The position numbers and the translations under genes were made by a program. Positions 29,181-36,088 of a stretch of DNA of 36,966 bases are shown here, one piece after another (position 1 is the first letter of the stretch; every line of letters begins with the position of its first letter). This stretch comes from Thermoplasmata archaeon (GTDB lineage Archaea > Thermoplasmatota > Thermoplasmata > Sysuiplasmatales > Sysuiplasmataceae): the NCBI GenBank assembly GCA_021811925.1, contig JAKAPY010000002.1, forward strand, positions 1 to 36,966, in the 5' to 3' direction. The notes under the pieces are model-generated. The model searched no databases and was not told the DNA's origin. It was given only the letters and a program-made list of their open reading frames with translations.

Positions 29181-29633
29181 ATGGTAAGTGTAGGTGACAA
29201 AGCACCAGATTTCAAATTGAGAGCGGACGACGGCAAGGAATACAGTCTCGGATCGATGAAGGGCAAGAAGGTTGTCCTGTACTTCTATCCGAAGGACGAC
29301 ACGCCCGGATGCACCGTGGAAGCCTGCGGCTTCAGGGACGGCATATCAGCAATATCTGGAAAGAATGCCGTTGTCCTCGGCGTTAGCAGGGACACCGTCG
29401 ATTCACACAAAAAGTTCAAGTCGAAGTACAGCCTCAATTTCCCTCTTCTTGCAGACACCGAATCGAAGGTATGCGAGGCATACGGTGTCCTCAAGGAAAA
29501 GACAATGTACGGCAACAAGTCAATCGGCATCGTCAGGAGCACATTTGTTATTGATGAAGCAGGCAAAATTGCAGGCGTCATTTCGCCCGTGAAACCGGAC
29601 GGGCACGAGAAGGAAGTGCTTCAGTACCTGTGA
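29181..29633 (+). CDS. bcp: Peroxiredoxin, Bcp/PrxQ type
   Basis: Thiol peroxidase that reduces hydroperoxides. Peroxidatic C44 sits in FYPKDDTPGCTVEACGF and a resolving C49 is five residues later, the pattern of Bcp/PrxQ. The rest (VVLGVSRDTVDSHKKF, FPLLADTESKVCEAYGV, STFVIDEAGKI) matches the family. ATG 29181 has GGAGG seven nt upstream, giving 150 aa; the frame reaches back to 29142. Thioredoxin at 31519 is a plausible reductant. Confidence 0.95.
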   Translation: MVSVGDKAPDFKLRADDGKEYSLGSMKGKKVVLYFYPKDDTPGCTVEACGFRDGISAISGKNAVVLGVSRDTVDSHKKFKSKYSLNFPLLADTESKVCEAYGVLKEKTMYGNKSIGIVRSTFVIDEAGKIAGVISPVKPDGHEKEVLQYL

Positions 29634-29644
29634 AGTTGCAGGCG

Positions 29645-30280
29645 TCAGTCATCATCAAGGATGTGTCCCATTTTCCTTTTCTTGGTGCTGAGGTAACGGG
29701 AGTTGACCCTGTTGCCCTTGACTCTCAGGGGTTCCCTTCCCTTCACCTTCACGCCTAGTGCCTTCAGCTGGACTACCTTGTCGGGATTGTTTGTAAGGAG
29801 CACGATTGACTTCACGCCGAGGTCGCTGAGAATGTATGCAGCGCCGTCGTAGCTTCTCTCATCAGGCTCGAATCCAAGGAGCACATTTGCCGCGACCGTG
29901 TCTATGCCCTGATCCTGCATGTGGTAAGCCCTCACCTTGTTCAGCAGCCCAATTCCCCTTCCCTCCTGCCTGAGGTACAGTATTATTCCTCTCCCCTTCT
30001 TCTCAATGGCACGCATCGACTTCCTCAGCTGCTCGCCGCAGTCGCACCTGAGCGAACCGAGCGCATCGCCCGTGAGGCATTCGCTGTGGACCCTTACAAG
30101 CACATCCTCCCTTCCCCTGACGTCCCCCTTGATGATTGCAAGATGGTCCCTGCCTTCCACTGCATCCTCGTATGCTATGGCGCGGAAATTGCCGTATCGC
30201 GTAGGCAGCTTCGCCTCTACCGTCCTGATGAAGTCCCGTCTCTTCCCTGAAGCGCTTCCATTTCGGGCCCTTTTTGCCAT
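29645..30280 (-). CDS. ribA: GTP cyclohydrolase II
   Basis: First step of riboflavin synthesis: opens GTP to a diaminopyrimidine phosphate. Zinc cysteines lie in SECLTGDALGSLRCDCGEQL. GTP-binding blocks are GIILYLRQEGRGIGLLNKVRAYHMQDQG and LLTNNPDKVVQLKALG. The enzyme stands alone, without the fused DHBP synthase (RibB) domain. Many archaea instead use the unrelated GTP cyclohydrolase III, so its presence is worth noting. ATG 30280 gives 211 aa with a GGGGAG site upstream. The gene is divergent from the deoxyhypusine synthase gene. Confidence 0.92.
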   Translation of the reverse strand: MAKRARNGSASGKRRDFIRTVEAKLPTRYGNFRAIAYEDAVEGRDHLAIIKGDVRGREDVLVRVHSECLTGDALGSLRCDCGEQLRKSMRAIEKKGRGIILYLRQEGRGIGLLNKVRAYHMQDQGIDTVAANVLLGFEPDERSYDGAAYILSDLGVKSIVLLTNNPDKVVQLKALGVKVKGREPLRVKGNRVNSRYLSTKKRKMGHILDDD

Positions 30281-30365
30281 CGGTCTTCTTCTCCCCTGTA
30301 ACAGATGCGTGCAGCACTTAAGCCTGACGGATCTGCACATTCGGCAGGCCAGCTACTGGATTCAG

Positions 30366-30374
30366 TTTATTTAT
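30366..30374 (+). promoter_or_regulatory. TATA box of deoxyhypusine synthase
   Basis: TTTATTTAT lies about 30 nt before ATG 30401, with no ribosome binding site, suggesting a leaderless mRNA. Confidence 0.55.
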
Positions 30375-30400
30375 CCCCTCTATGTTTGACACCTGATACG

Positions 30401-31453
30401 ATGGCGAGACAGGCAGTGTCCAGGAAGTCGCTTCTTTCCAAGCCGGTGAAGAGCATTGACCTCGAGGATGCGGACAGCATCACAAAACTTGTTGATGCGT
30501 TCAAGTCAGCCTCAATCCAGGCAAGGAACATCGGTAAGGCAGCCGAGGTATACGAAAACATGCTGACCGACGGCGACAGGCCTACTGTGATTATTGGCCT
30601 TTCCGGTGCGCTCATCGCCGCAGGGCTGAGGAAGGTCATCAGGGATCTTGTGGAAAGGGGACTCGTGGATGTCATTGTCTCGACGGGGGCTGTGCTGTAC
30701 CAGGACATGTACCAGGCGAGGGGGTACAAGCATTACGTCGGCAGCCCATTTGCGGATGACGCGGTCCTCAGGGACATGGCCATCGACAGGATTTACGACA
30801 CCTACGTGGATGAGCTGAAATTCGAGGAAACAGACAGGTACATCGCCTCTGCAATAGAGTCGATGGGTCCAGGCGTCTACTCCTCGAGGGAGGTAATGTC
30901 CGCCCTCTCTTCCAGGCTCAGGGACGAACAGTCCATACTCTACACTGCGCACAGGCGCGGCGTCCCTGTTTTCAGCCCGGCGCTGAACGACAGCTCAATC
31001 GGCATAGGCCTCACGCTGCTTCATTTCAGGCAGTTGGGGATGAAGGAAAGCTTTGTCCTCGATTCAATCAAGGACAATTACGAGCTTGTTGAAATAATAC
31101 TTAAATCGAAAAAGACGGGTGTCATATACATTGGAGGCGGCACACCGAAGAACTGGATAAACGATGCAGAGGTCATGGCCGGATACGCCTTCAACACCGA
31201 CATAAAGGGTCACAGTTACGCCCTGCAGCTTACAACCGACGTGCCACACTGGGGGGGCCTCAGCGGAAGCACCCTGGAGGAGGCGAGATCTTGGGGCAAG
31301 ATACAGAAGAAGGCAACAACGGCAACGGCCTATGTCGAGGCCAGCGTGTCACTCCCTCTCATCGCTGGCTATGTGCTGGGGAAGAAACTTTACAGGGGAA
31401 GGAAGAGGCTGGCGTTCAAATGGGACAGGAACGGGAGTCTTGAGCTCTCGTGA
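30401..31453 (+). CDS. dhs: Deoxyhypusine synthase
   Basis: Transfers the aminobutyl group of spermidine to a lysine of aIF5A. Seen are an NAD-binding region (GLSGALIAAGLRKVIRDLVERGLVDVIVSTGA), the substrate blocks VPVFSPALNDSSIG and IYIGGGTPKNWINDAE, and the active-site lysine segment EARSWGKIQKKATTATAYVEASVSLPLI. The 350-aa length from ATG 30401 fits the family; the frame starts 32 codons earlier but that part is not conserved-looking. Confidence 0.94.
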   Translation: MARQAVSRKSLLSKPVKSIDLEDADSITKLVDAFKSASIQARNIGKAAEVYENMLTDGDRPTVIIGLSGALIAAGLRKVIRDLVERGLVDVIVSTGAVLYQDMYQARGYKHYVGSPFADDAVLRDMAIDRIYDTYVDELKFEETDRYIASAIESMGPGVYSSREVMSALSSRLRDEQSILYTAHRRGVPVFSPALNDSSIGIGLTLLHFRQLGMKESFVLDSIKDNYELVEIILKSKKTGVIYIGGGTPKNWINDAEVMAGYAFNTDIKGHSYALQLTTDVPHWGGLSGSTLEEARSWGKIQKKATTATAYVEASVSLPLIAGYVLGKKLYRGRKRLAFKWDRNGSLELS

Positions 31454-31471
31454 GCACCTGAGTATCAGGCA

Positions 31472-31480
31472 AAGTTTATC
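31472..31480 (+). promoter_or_regulatory. TATA box of the thioredoxin gene
   Basis: AAGTTTATC lies about 43 nt before ATG 31519, leaving a short leader. Confidence 0.45.
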
Positions 31481-31518
31481 TACACAGCCATTTTCATAAT
31501 GTGATTGAGAAGTGAAGT

Positions 31519-31857
31519 ATGGCAGGCAATGGTACAATAGACAAACCGATGGAAGTGACAGACGACACATTCAGCGAGACAATCAAGAAACACCCAATGG
31601 TGGTCGTTGACTGCTGGGCGGGATGGTGCCAGCCCTGCAAGATGATAGCACCCTCGGTGGAACAGCTGGCCAAGGAATTGAGCGGCAAGGTCGTCTTCGG
31701 GAAGCTGGACGTTGACGCAAACGCATCAACGCCTGCGGAATACGGCATAATGAGCATACCGACGCTACTTATTTTCAAGAACGGCAAGCATGTTGACACA
31801 ATCATTGGCGCAGTCCCCAAGTCGATGATCAAGGATGCAATTGACAGACACATGTGA
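31519..31857 (+). CDS. trxA: Thioredoxin
   Basis: Disulfide reductase with active site C37-Q-P-C40 in VDCWAGWCQPCKMIAP, a CQPC variant of the usual CGPC. The cis-Pro loop is SIPTLLIFKNGK. 112 aa. A third cysteine (C32) replaces the common Phe of the DFWAxWC motif. The downstream amidotransferase frame overlaps the stop region (4 nt from a possible GTG) and may be co-transcribed. Confidence 0.95.
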   Translation: MAGNGTIDKPMEVTDDTFSETIKKHPMVVVDCWAGWCQPCKMIAPSVEQLAKELSGKVVFGKLDVDANASTPAEYGIMSIPTLLIFKNGKHVDTIIGAVPKSMIKDAIDRHM

Positions 31858-31862
31858 GAAAC

Positions 31863-32552
31863 ATGTGCAGGATGATGGGTGCAATTTCTTCGGGCAGCCT
31901 TCCGGTTGACGAGTTTGAACTGTTCGGCAGTTATGCCGTTTCGGAATGGTCGCCCAATGGAAAGGGGCATGCCGACGGCTGGGGCATATACACAAGCGAC
32001 GGCGGGAGCGGCGGGTATGCGGGTCGCGACTCGTCCAGCGCTTATGGCAACCTGAGATTCCTTGCCTCTGCCGAGAAGCTGAGGGGAAAGCACGGAATTG
32101 CCATGGTCCACATAAGGAACGCCTCCTGCGGCACGGTCAGGACAGAAAATTCACATCCCTTTGTTCAGGGGAGGTACGCGCTCGCCCACAACGGCACAAT
32201 CAGGTTCCCCAAGGGTTATGAGGATGTCACGGACAGCGAGCTGCTTTTCAGGCACATTCTCGACAAAACCCCGGCAATGGGGTTTCGCGATGCGCTCGTG
32301 GATGGAATAAACGCTGCAAGGGAAGCAGGCTTCTCCGGCCTTGTCCTGCTTGCAACAGACGGTGAGACGCTTTACGGCTTCAGGGATTACACTGAACTTC
32401 CTGATTACTATACACTCAGCTACTGCGGCATGGATGGCGGAGCAATGATATCGCAGGTCAGGAGCAACGGGCACGACTGGACTGACCTTCGGAAGGGGCA
32501 GCTACTTTCCGTTCGTTCTGACGGAACACTGCTTGTTGAAGAGCTGGCGTGA
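31863..32552 (+). CDS. Class II glutamine amidotransferase domain protein
   Basis: Ntn-type glutaminase. The start MCRMMGAIS places the nucleophile cysteine at residue 2, as required after Met removal; this decides ATG 31863 over the GTG at 31854. Other blocks: GHADGWGIYTSD, VHIRNASCGTVRTENSHPF and LAHNGTIRF (glutamine site), and LLFRHILDKTP. It resembles YafJ/GlxB-like stand-alone glutaminases rather than asparagine synthase or PurF. The acceptor partner is unknown. Confidence 0.85.
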   Translation: MCRMMGAISSGSLPVDEFELFGSYAVSEWSPNGKGHADGWGIYTSDGGSGGYAGRDSSSAYGNLRFLASAEKLRGKHGIAMVHIRNASCGTVRTENSHPFVQGRYALAHNGTIRFPKGYEDVTDSELLFRHILDKTPAMGFRDALVDGINAAREAGFSGLVLLATDGETLYGFRDYTELPDYYTLSYCGMDGGAMISQVRSNGHDWTDLRKGQLLSVRSDGTLLVEELA

Positions 32553-32554
32553 AG

Positions 32555-32785
32555 CTACTCCTTGGTTGGAAGCATTTCAAGCCCGAGATGCTTGTTCCTG
32601 TTCTCTTCCCGGCAGTGCATCTGCCAGGCGCGCTCAATGTGTTCGCAGGTTGCAAGTCTTTCGAACGCAGGGCAGTCGCAGAAAGTCCTGTCCTTGACTA
32701 TGCTGACCGTCCTTATCCTGCCTGTGGACTCGGCCCTTATTGCATAGACGAAAATCCATTCGTCCCCTTTTCCCTTGATAGCCAT
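32555..32785 (-). CDS. Small SWIM zinc-finger protein
   Basis: 76 aa. The zinc motif C-x-C-x8-C-x-H is seen as CDCPAFERLATCEHI, the definition of a SWIM domain, with flanking strands (EWIFVYAIRAE...GRIRTVSIVKD). ATG 32785 is chosen; ATG 32815 is possible. SWIM modules bind DNA, RNA or protein partners, but no function can be given here. The stop lies three nt from the stop of the convergent amidotransferase. Confidence 0.75.
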   Translation of the reverse strand: MAIKGKGDEWIFVYAIRAESTGRIRTVSIVKDRTFCDCPAFERLATCEHIERAWQMHCREENRNKHLGLEMLPTKE

Positions 32786-32852
32786 CAATGTGCATCCCGA
32801 CAACCATGATATCATTTCTCATTCTTAAGCCTTGTGAAGAAATGCCATTTTG

Positions 32853-33296
32853 TCATGCATCTGTCTGACGGTCATCCTCTCCGGAAGATGTGAACCACGC
32901 CGGCATGAAGGGGAACAGCTGCTCATCGTGCTCCTCGAGCGCGATGCTGTTTCCGTCCGTGTCGCGCAGCATGGCATATCTTCCCCAGAACGTTTCACCG
33001 ATGGTGCCTTTTGCTATCGTGCCGTCTGCCCTCATGCCTATCTCTATTTCCTCGAAGACCGCTCCCCTTCCCTTCAGGGTGGTTACAGCCTCGTCCATGC
33101 CGGTGACTTCAAACTTCAGCTCCTGGCTGCCACTCGCCTGTCCGTATGAAATCTCAAGCGAAACTCCCCTGCAGTCAAGCACCACATACATTTCCTCTCT
33201 CCTCAGCGCCCTCAGGCCGAGAACATGCGAGTAGAAGTCACCGAGTCTGGACGGACTGGCGCTTCTGATTGTCATGACGGCAATGCAAAGATTCAT
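32853..33296 (-). CDS. VOC (glyoxalase/bleomycin-resistance) superfamily protein
   Basis: 147 aa with two beta-alpha-beta units: IAVMTIRSASPSRLGDFYSHVLGL...VLDCRGVSLEISYG and LKFEVTGMDEAVTTLKGRG...GRYAMLRDTDGNSIALEEHD. The final 'R/D-x-D-G-N-x-I/L-x-L' strand is the VOC hallmark; a metal-binding Glu may be the one in LEEHDE. ATG 33296 has GGGAGA upstream. The substrate is unknown. The gene is divergent from the HTH regulator. Confidence 0.85.
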   Translation of the reverse strand: MNLCIAVMTIRSASPSRLGDFYSHVLGLRALRREEMYVVLDCRGVSLEISYGQASGSQELKFEVTGMDEAVTTLKGRGAVFEEIEIGMRADGTIAKGTIGETFWGRYAMLRDTDGNSIALEEHDEQLFPFMPAWFTSSGEDDRQTDA

Positions 33297-33351
33297 GGAA
33301 GTGGAATCTCCCTGCGGGTTATCAACCATGCTTCGACACAATGTACCTATA

Positions 33352-33361
33352 TTTTTATATC
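33352..33361 (+). promoter_or_regulatory. TATA box of the HTH gene
   Basis: TTTTTATATC lies about 27 nt before ATG 33383, giving a leaderless mRNA. Confidence 0.6.
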
Positions 33362-33382
33362 TTTGACATCGATTCGGTACGG

Positions 33383-33838
33383 ATGTCGTTCGAAATTACG
33401 GTTGTTTCAAACACTCCTCTCACACCCCTTGGCGACATGGATGAGATACTCTCCATATTCCTCTCCCAGGTCGGTTACATTCCAGCTGGATACACACCTA
33501 GGAATGCGGCCGCGGATGTCGAGAGCAGCATTCCATTCAGGATATTCCGCGACTACTTTCTCAGGAAGCCCGACAGGGTCTGGCTAATAGACGAGATTGC
33601 CGCCGACATCGAGGCTACAAAGGCATCGGTGTACAGGCACATAAACAAGCTCAAGTCCCTCGACCTCCTGGAGGAGGGATACATCGACAGGAAGGGGAGC
33701 CAGAAGAAAGGGTACAGAATCAGGTACGGCAATCTCAGCAAGGCATGGAATTTCACAGAATCAAATGTCCAGGCGGCAATGGATTCATACAGGAAGACTG
33801 TGGATCACATCCAGCGTCTTTCGGAGGGATCAAAATGA
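33383..33838 (+). CDS. Winged-helix transcriptional regulator (ArsR/TrmB-like)
   Basis: 151 aa from ATG 33383. A central winged helix is seen in RKPDRVWLIDEIAADIEATKASVYRHINKLKSLDLLEEGYIDRKG...KKGYRIRYG (residues about 58-115), with helix-turn-helix ATKASVYRHINKL and a wing. The N-terminal 55 residues and the C-terminal coil-like helix probably form a dimer or partner surface. It overlaps the next gene by 4 nt (ATGA), so the two work together. The target is unknown. Confidence 0.8.
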   Translation: MSFEITVVSNTPLTPLGDMDEILSIFLSQVGYIPAGYTPRNAAADVESSIPFRIFRDYFLRKPDRVWLIDEIAADIEATKASVYRHINKLKSLDLLEEGYIDRKGSQKKGYRIRYGNLSKAWNFTESNVQAAMDSYRKTVDHIQRLSEGSK

Positions 33839-34113
33839 ACGAAGATGAGAACTACTCACTTGTGAAGGGGTCAGTCTACAGGGTCAGCAGCGCCGGTCCC
33901 GCCGACGCAGCGGTCGAAACGGAAGGCACGTTTATCGGTTATCAGCAGTTCGGCGAGGAGAGTGCCCTTGCCATGAGGATGACTGGAGACGGAAAGGCCG
34001 AATCCGTGAGGATAATACCGTGCAGCGCCGTGCTCTATGTAGATGTGATAAAGCAGGAGAAGGAAGCAAAGAAGCAGAAGGCAAAGCCAGAAAAGGTCGA
34101 ATTCTACGGGTGA
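33835..34113 (+). CDS. Small conserved-looking beta-rich protein
   Basis: 92 aa. The ATG at 33835 overlaps the HTH stop (ATGA), with GGAGGG six to seven nt upstream. The protein reads as a small beta barrel (LVKGSVYRVSSAG, TEGTFIGYQQFGEESALAMRM, SVRIIPCSAVLYVDVI) followed by a Lys/Glu-rich helix tail. The layout recalls Sm/LSm-like folds but lacks a motif I can name. Confidence 0.7.
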   Translation: MNEDENYSLVKGSVYRVSSAGPADAAVETEGTFIGYQQFGEESALAMRMTGDGKAESVRIIPCSAVLYVDVIKQEKEAKKQKAKPEKVEFYG

Positions 34114-34239
34114 GTGCTTCACACTCCCGCACGCATCTGGATTGACATAGGTGGAATGGCAGGATGAGCGCCCAATGACTCGGAAAAGGCTTGGCGGGGC
34201 AGAGGTCGAGAGAGGGCCGAAAGGCCTCCGGGGATGGTC

Positions 34240-34275
34240 GCTGGAGGGAGGGAATCCAGCAGGACTTTTTGTTTT
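34240..34275 (+). terminator. Hairpin plus T run after the HTH operon
   Basis: GCTGGA-9 nt-TCCAGC forms a perfect 6-bp stem, extendable by GTC/GAC with a two-base bulge, and is followed by TTTTTGTTTT. This is the shape of an intrinsic terminator. The preceding 130 nt (34114-34239) hold another GGCC-GAAA-GGCC hairpin near 34216-34227 and no gene. Confidence 0.5.
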
Positions 34276-34331
34276 CCGCTGTTTGATGCACAGGCAAGTT
34301 TCTTAGTCTTATCACTCATAGAGCTGTTTGG

Positions 34332-35399
34332 ATGATTGAGGAGCAATTCACAAAAGTAAAGACAATGGTCTTCCCCAGGGTGGTTCTTGCAGGCCATGGC
34401 GTGATCAGGAAGGTGGGCGATGTTGTCGTCGAACTGAAGCTGGGCAGAAAGGCACTGCTCGTCACGGGCGGAAGAACATCTGCAATAGCCGGCCGAAGAG
34501 TCGCCAAACTGCTGGAGAAATCGTCGAAGACGGTGCGAATAGAAGTCAGCGGCCAGGCCACTAAATCAAACCTTGATTCACTTGTGGAGAAGGCCAGGGA
34601 ATTCGCACCCGATATTGTTCTTGGTGTTGGCGGAGGAAGCAAGATTGATCTGGCGAAGATGACAGCCAGGATTGTGGGCTCGGAATTTGTGAGCGTCCCT
34701 ACATCCGCATCGCATGACGGCATATCATCCCCGAGGGCTTCAATAAAGGTTGACGGCATCAGCTCCTCGCTTGAGGGAGCCACGCCAATTGCGATTGTCG
34801 CCGACACGCAGGTAATTTCCCGCGCTCCGTACAGGATGCTTGCCGCAGGTTGCGCGGATGTGCTCAGCAATGCGAGTGCATTGAGGGACTGGGAGATTGC
34901 TGTAAAGGCAGGCAGGGAAAGCATGAGCACCACAGCCTACGCCCTGTCGAGCTATGCGGGCAACTCCGTCATGCAGGATGCGGGCCGAATCAGGAAGAAC
35001 CACGAGACATCTACCTGGTTAGCCGTCAGGCCCATAATTGCGTCTGGACTTGCCATGGGGGTAGCCGGCTCTTCAAGGCCGGCCAGTGGCTCCGAGCATC
35101 TGTTCTCGCATGCACTGGACTCGATGCAGTCGGGCGGTGCAATGCATGGTGAGCAGTGTGGCGTCGGGGCAATAATGATGACAGCCTATCAGGGAGGCGA
35201 CTGGAAGGGAATCAGGGAAGCGCTCAGGAAACTCGGATGCCCTACTGATGCGAAGGGCCTTGGAGTGGCGCCAGAGACGGTGGTGGAAGCGCTTCTCAGG
35301 GCAAAGTCGATGCGGGAAGACAGGTATACCATACTCGACAGCAAACCATTCACAAGGCAGTCGGCGATCAGGCTCGCCAGGAAGACAATGGTTATCTGA
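34332..35399 (+). CDS. egsA: sn-Glycerol-1-phosphate dehydrogenase
   Basis: Makes the sn-glycerol-1-phosphate backbone of archaeal membrane lipids from dihydroxyacetone phosphate. The nucleotide-binding block is VLGVGGGSKIDLAKM. PTSASHDGISSPRASIK is the family signature. Zinc ligands are in GCADVLSNASALRDW (Asp), GSEHLFSHALD (His) and MHGEQCGVGA (His). 355 aa is normal. A cryptic C-rich stretch follows its stop. Confidence 0.96.
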   Translation: MIEEQFTKVKTMVFPRVVLAGHGVIRKVGDVVVELKLGRKALLVTGGRTSAIAGRRVAKLLEKSSKTVRIEVSGQATKSNLDSLVEKAREFAPDIVLGVGGGSKIDLAKMTARIVGSEFVSVPTSASHDGISSPRASIKVDGISSSLEGATPIAIVADTQVISRAPYRMLAAGCADVLSNASALRDWEIAVKAGRESMSTTAYALSSYAGNSVMQDAGRIRKNHETSTWLAVRPIIASGLAMGVAGSSRPASGSEHLFSHALDSMQSGGAMHGEQCGVGAIMMTAYQGGDWKGIREALRKLGCPTDAKGLGVAPETVVEALLRAKSMREDRYTILDSKPFTRQSAIRLARKTMVI

Positions 35400-35404
35400 C
35401 ATGT

Positions 35405-35565
35405 GCGCCTGCATCCATCATGCTGCGGAAGCGCAGCATAATTCGATGTGGCGCCACCGGATGCAGTCTAATTCCCTGTTTGGACTGCAGGCAAATAAGC
35501 CGAGAGGGCAGGCCCGGATTTCAGCCTTGGGAGGAAATCGGGTCATCTGCGCCGGGCCCGGGTCA
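35405..35565 (+). other. Highly structured intergenic region, possible RNA element
   Basis: Within 160 nt after egsA several perfect stems can be drawn. ATGCTGCG-GAAG-CGCAGCAT (35420-35439) is nested in CTGCATCC (35409-35416)/GGATGCAG (35459-35466). The latter competes with TGCAGTC/GACTGCA (35462-35489). A further stem CCCG(G)ATTTC/GAAATCGGG (35513-35542) competes with GGCCCGG/CCGGGCC (35511-35517 and 35552-35558). Such density of alternative pairing is unusual for a plain spacer. The region precedes the UPF0179 gene, whose GTG is at 35650. No frame here looks coding. Confidence 0.4.
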
Positions 35566-35649
35566 CGAAGACACATTCATGTATTGGACAAGCAATAGCC
35601 ACTTCCATGTCACGATCATTCTATCTGATTTCGGAAGGAGCTGGTTTTT

Positions 35650-36072
35650 GTGTCAGGCATCACACTAATAGGAGAGCATATAGCAAGTGTAGGTACGCAG
35701 TTTGTATTCAACGGCGGTGCACCTGAGTGCAGGGAGTGCAAACTCAAGATCGCGTGTCTTAATCTCGAACCCGGTCAGCATTACAGGGTGGTCGAGGTCA
35801 GGCCAAAGCATCATGACGAATGCGTCATTCACGAACAGGGAGTGCGCATTGTCAGGGTGGAGGAAATACGGAGTAGGATTGCAGTAAGGCGCAGGCAGGC
35901 GTTCGAGGGCTCAATCATAACAACCGACGAGAGGCGTTGCCACATTAAAAGCTGCCCCAACTACAGGCTGTGCTTCCCCCTTGGTGCAAAGAGGGGAAAA
36001 TACAAGGTGCTCAAGGACCTCGGATCAGTCCAGTGCGCAATAGGCGAGGATCTCCGTCTGATAGAGGTCTGA
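35650..36072 (+). CDS. UPF0179 family protein
   Basis: 140 aa. Conserved cysteines in pairs are CRECKLKIACLNL near the start and CHIKSCPNYRLC toward the end, with H and C in HHDECVIHEQGV. The block LEPGQHYRVVEVR, then VRIVRVEEI, matches UPF0179, an archaeal family likely to bind a metal cluster through these cysteines. The GTG start at 35650 has GGAAGGAG nine nt upstream. The cellular role is not established. Confidence 0.87.
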   Translation: MSGITLIGEHIASVGTQFVFNGGAPECRECKLKIACLNLEPGQHYRVVEVRPKHHDECVIHEQGVRIVRVEEIRSRIAVRRRQAFEGSIITTDERRCHIKSCPNYRLCFPLGAKRGKYKVLKDLGSVQCAIGEDLRLIEV

Positions 36073-36088
36073 AGGCACCGCGTGCATA

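Noticed and set aside
35420..35668. 82-codon frame after egsA
   Set aside because: It overlaps strong hairpins and the start of the UPF0179 gene, lacks a ribosome binding site and has an implausible composition.
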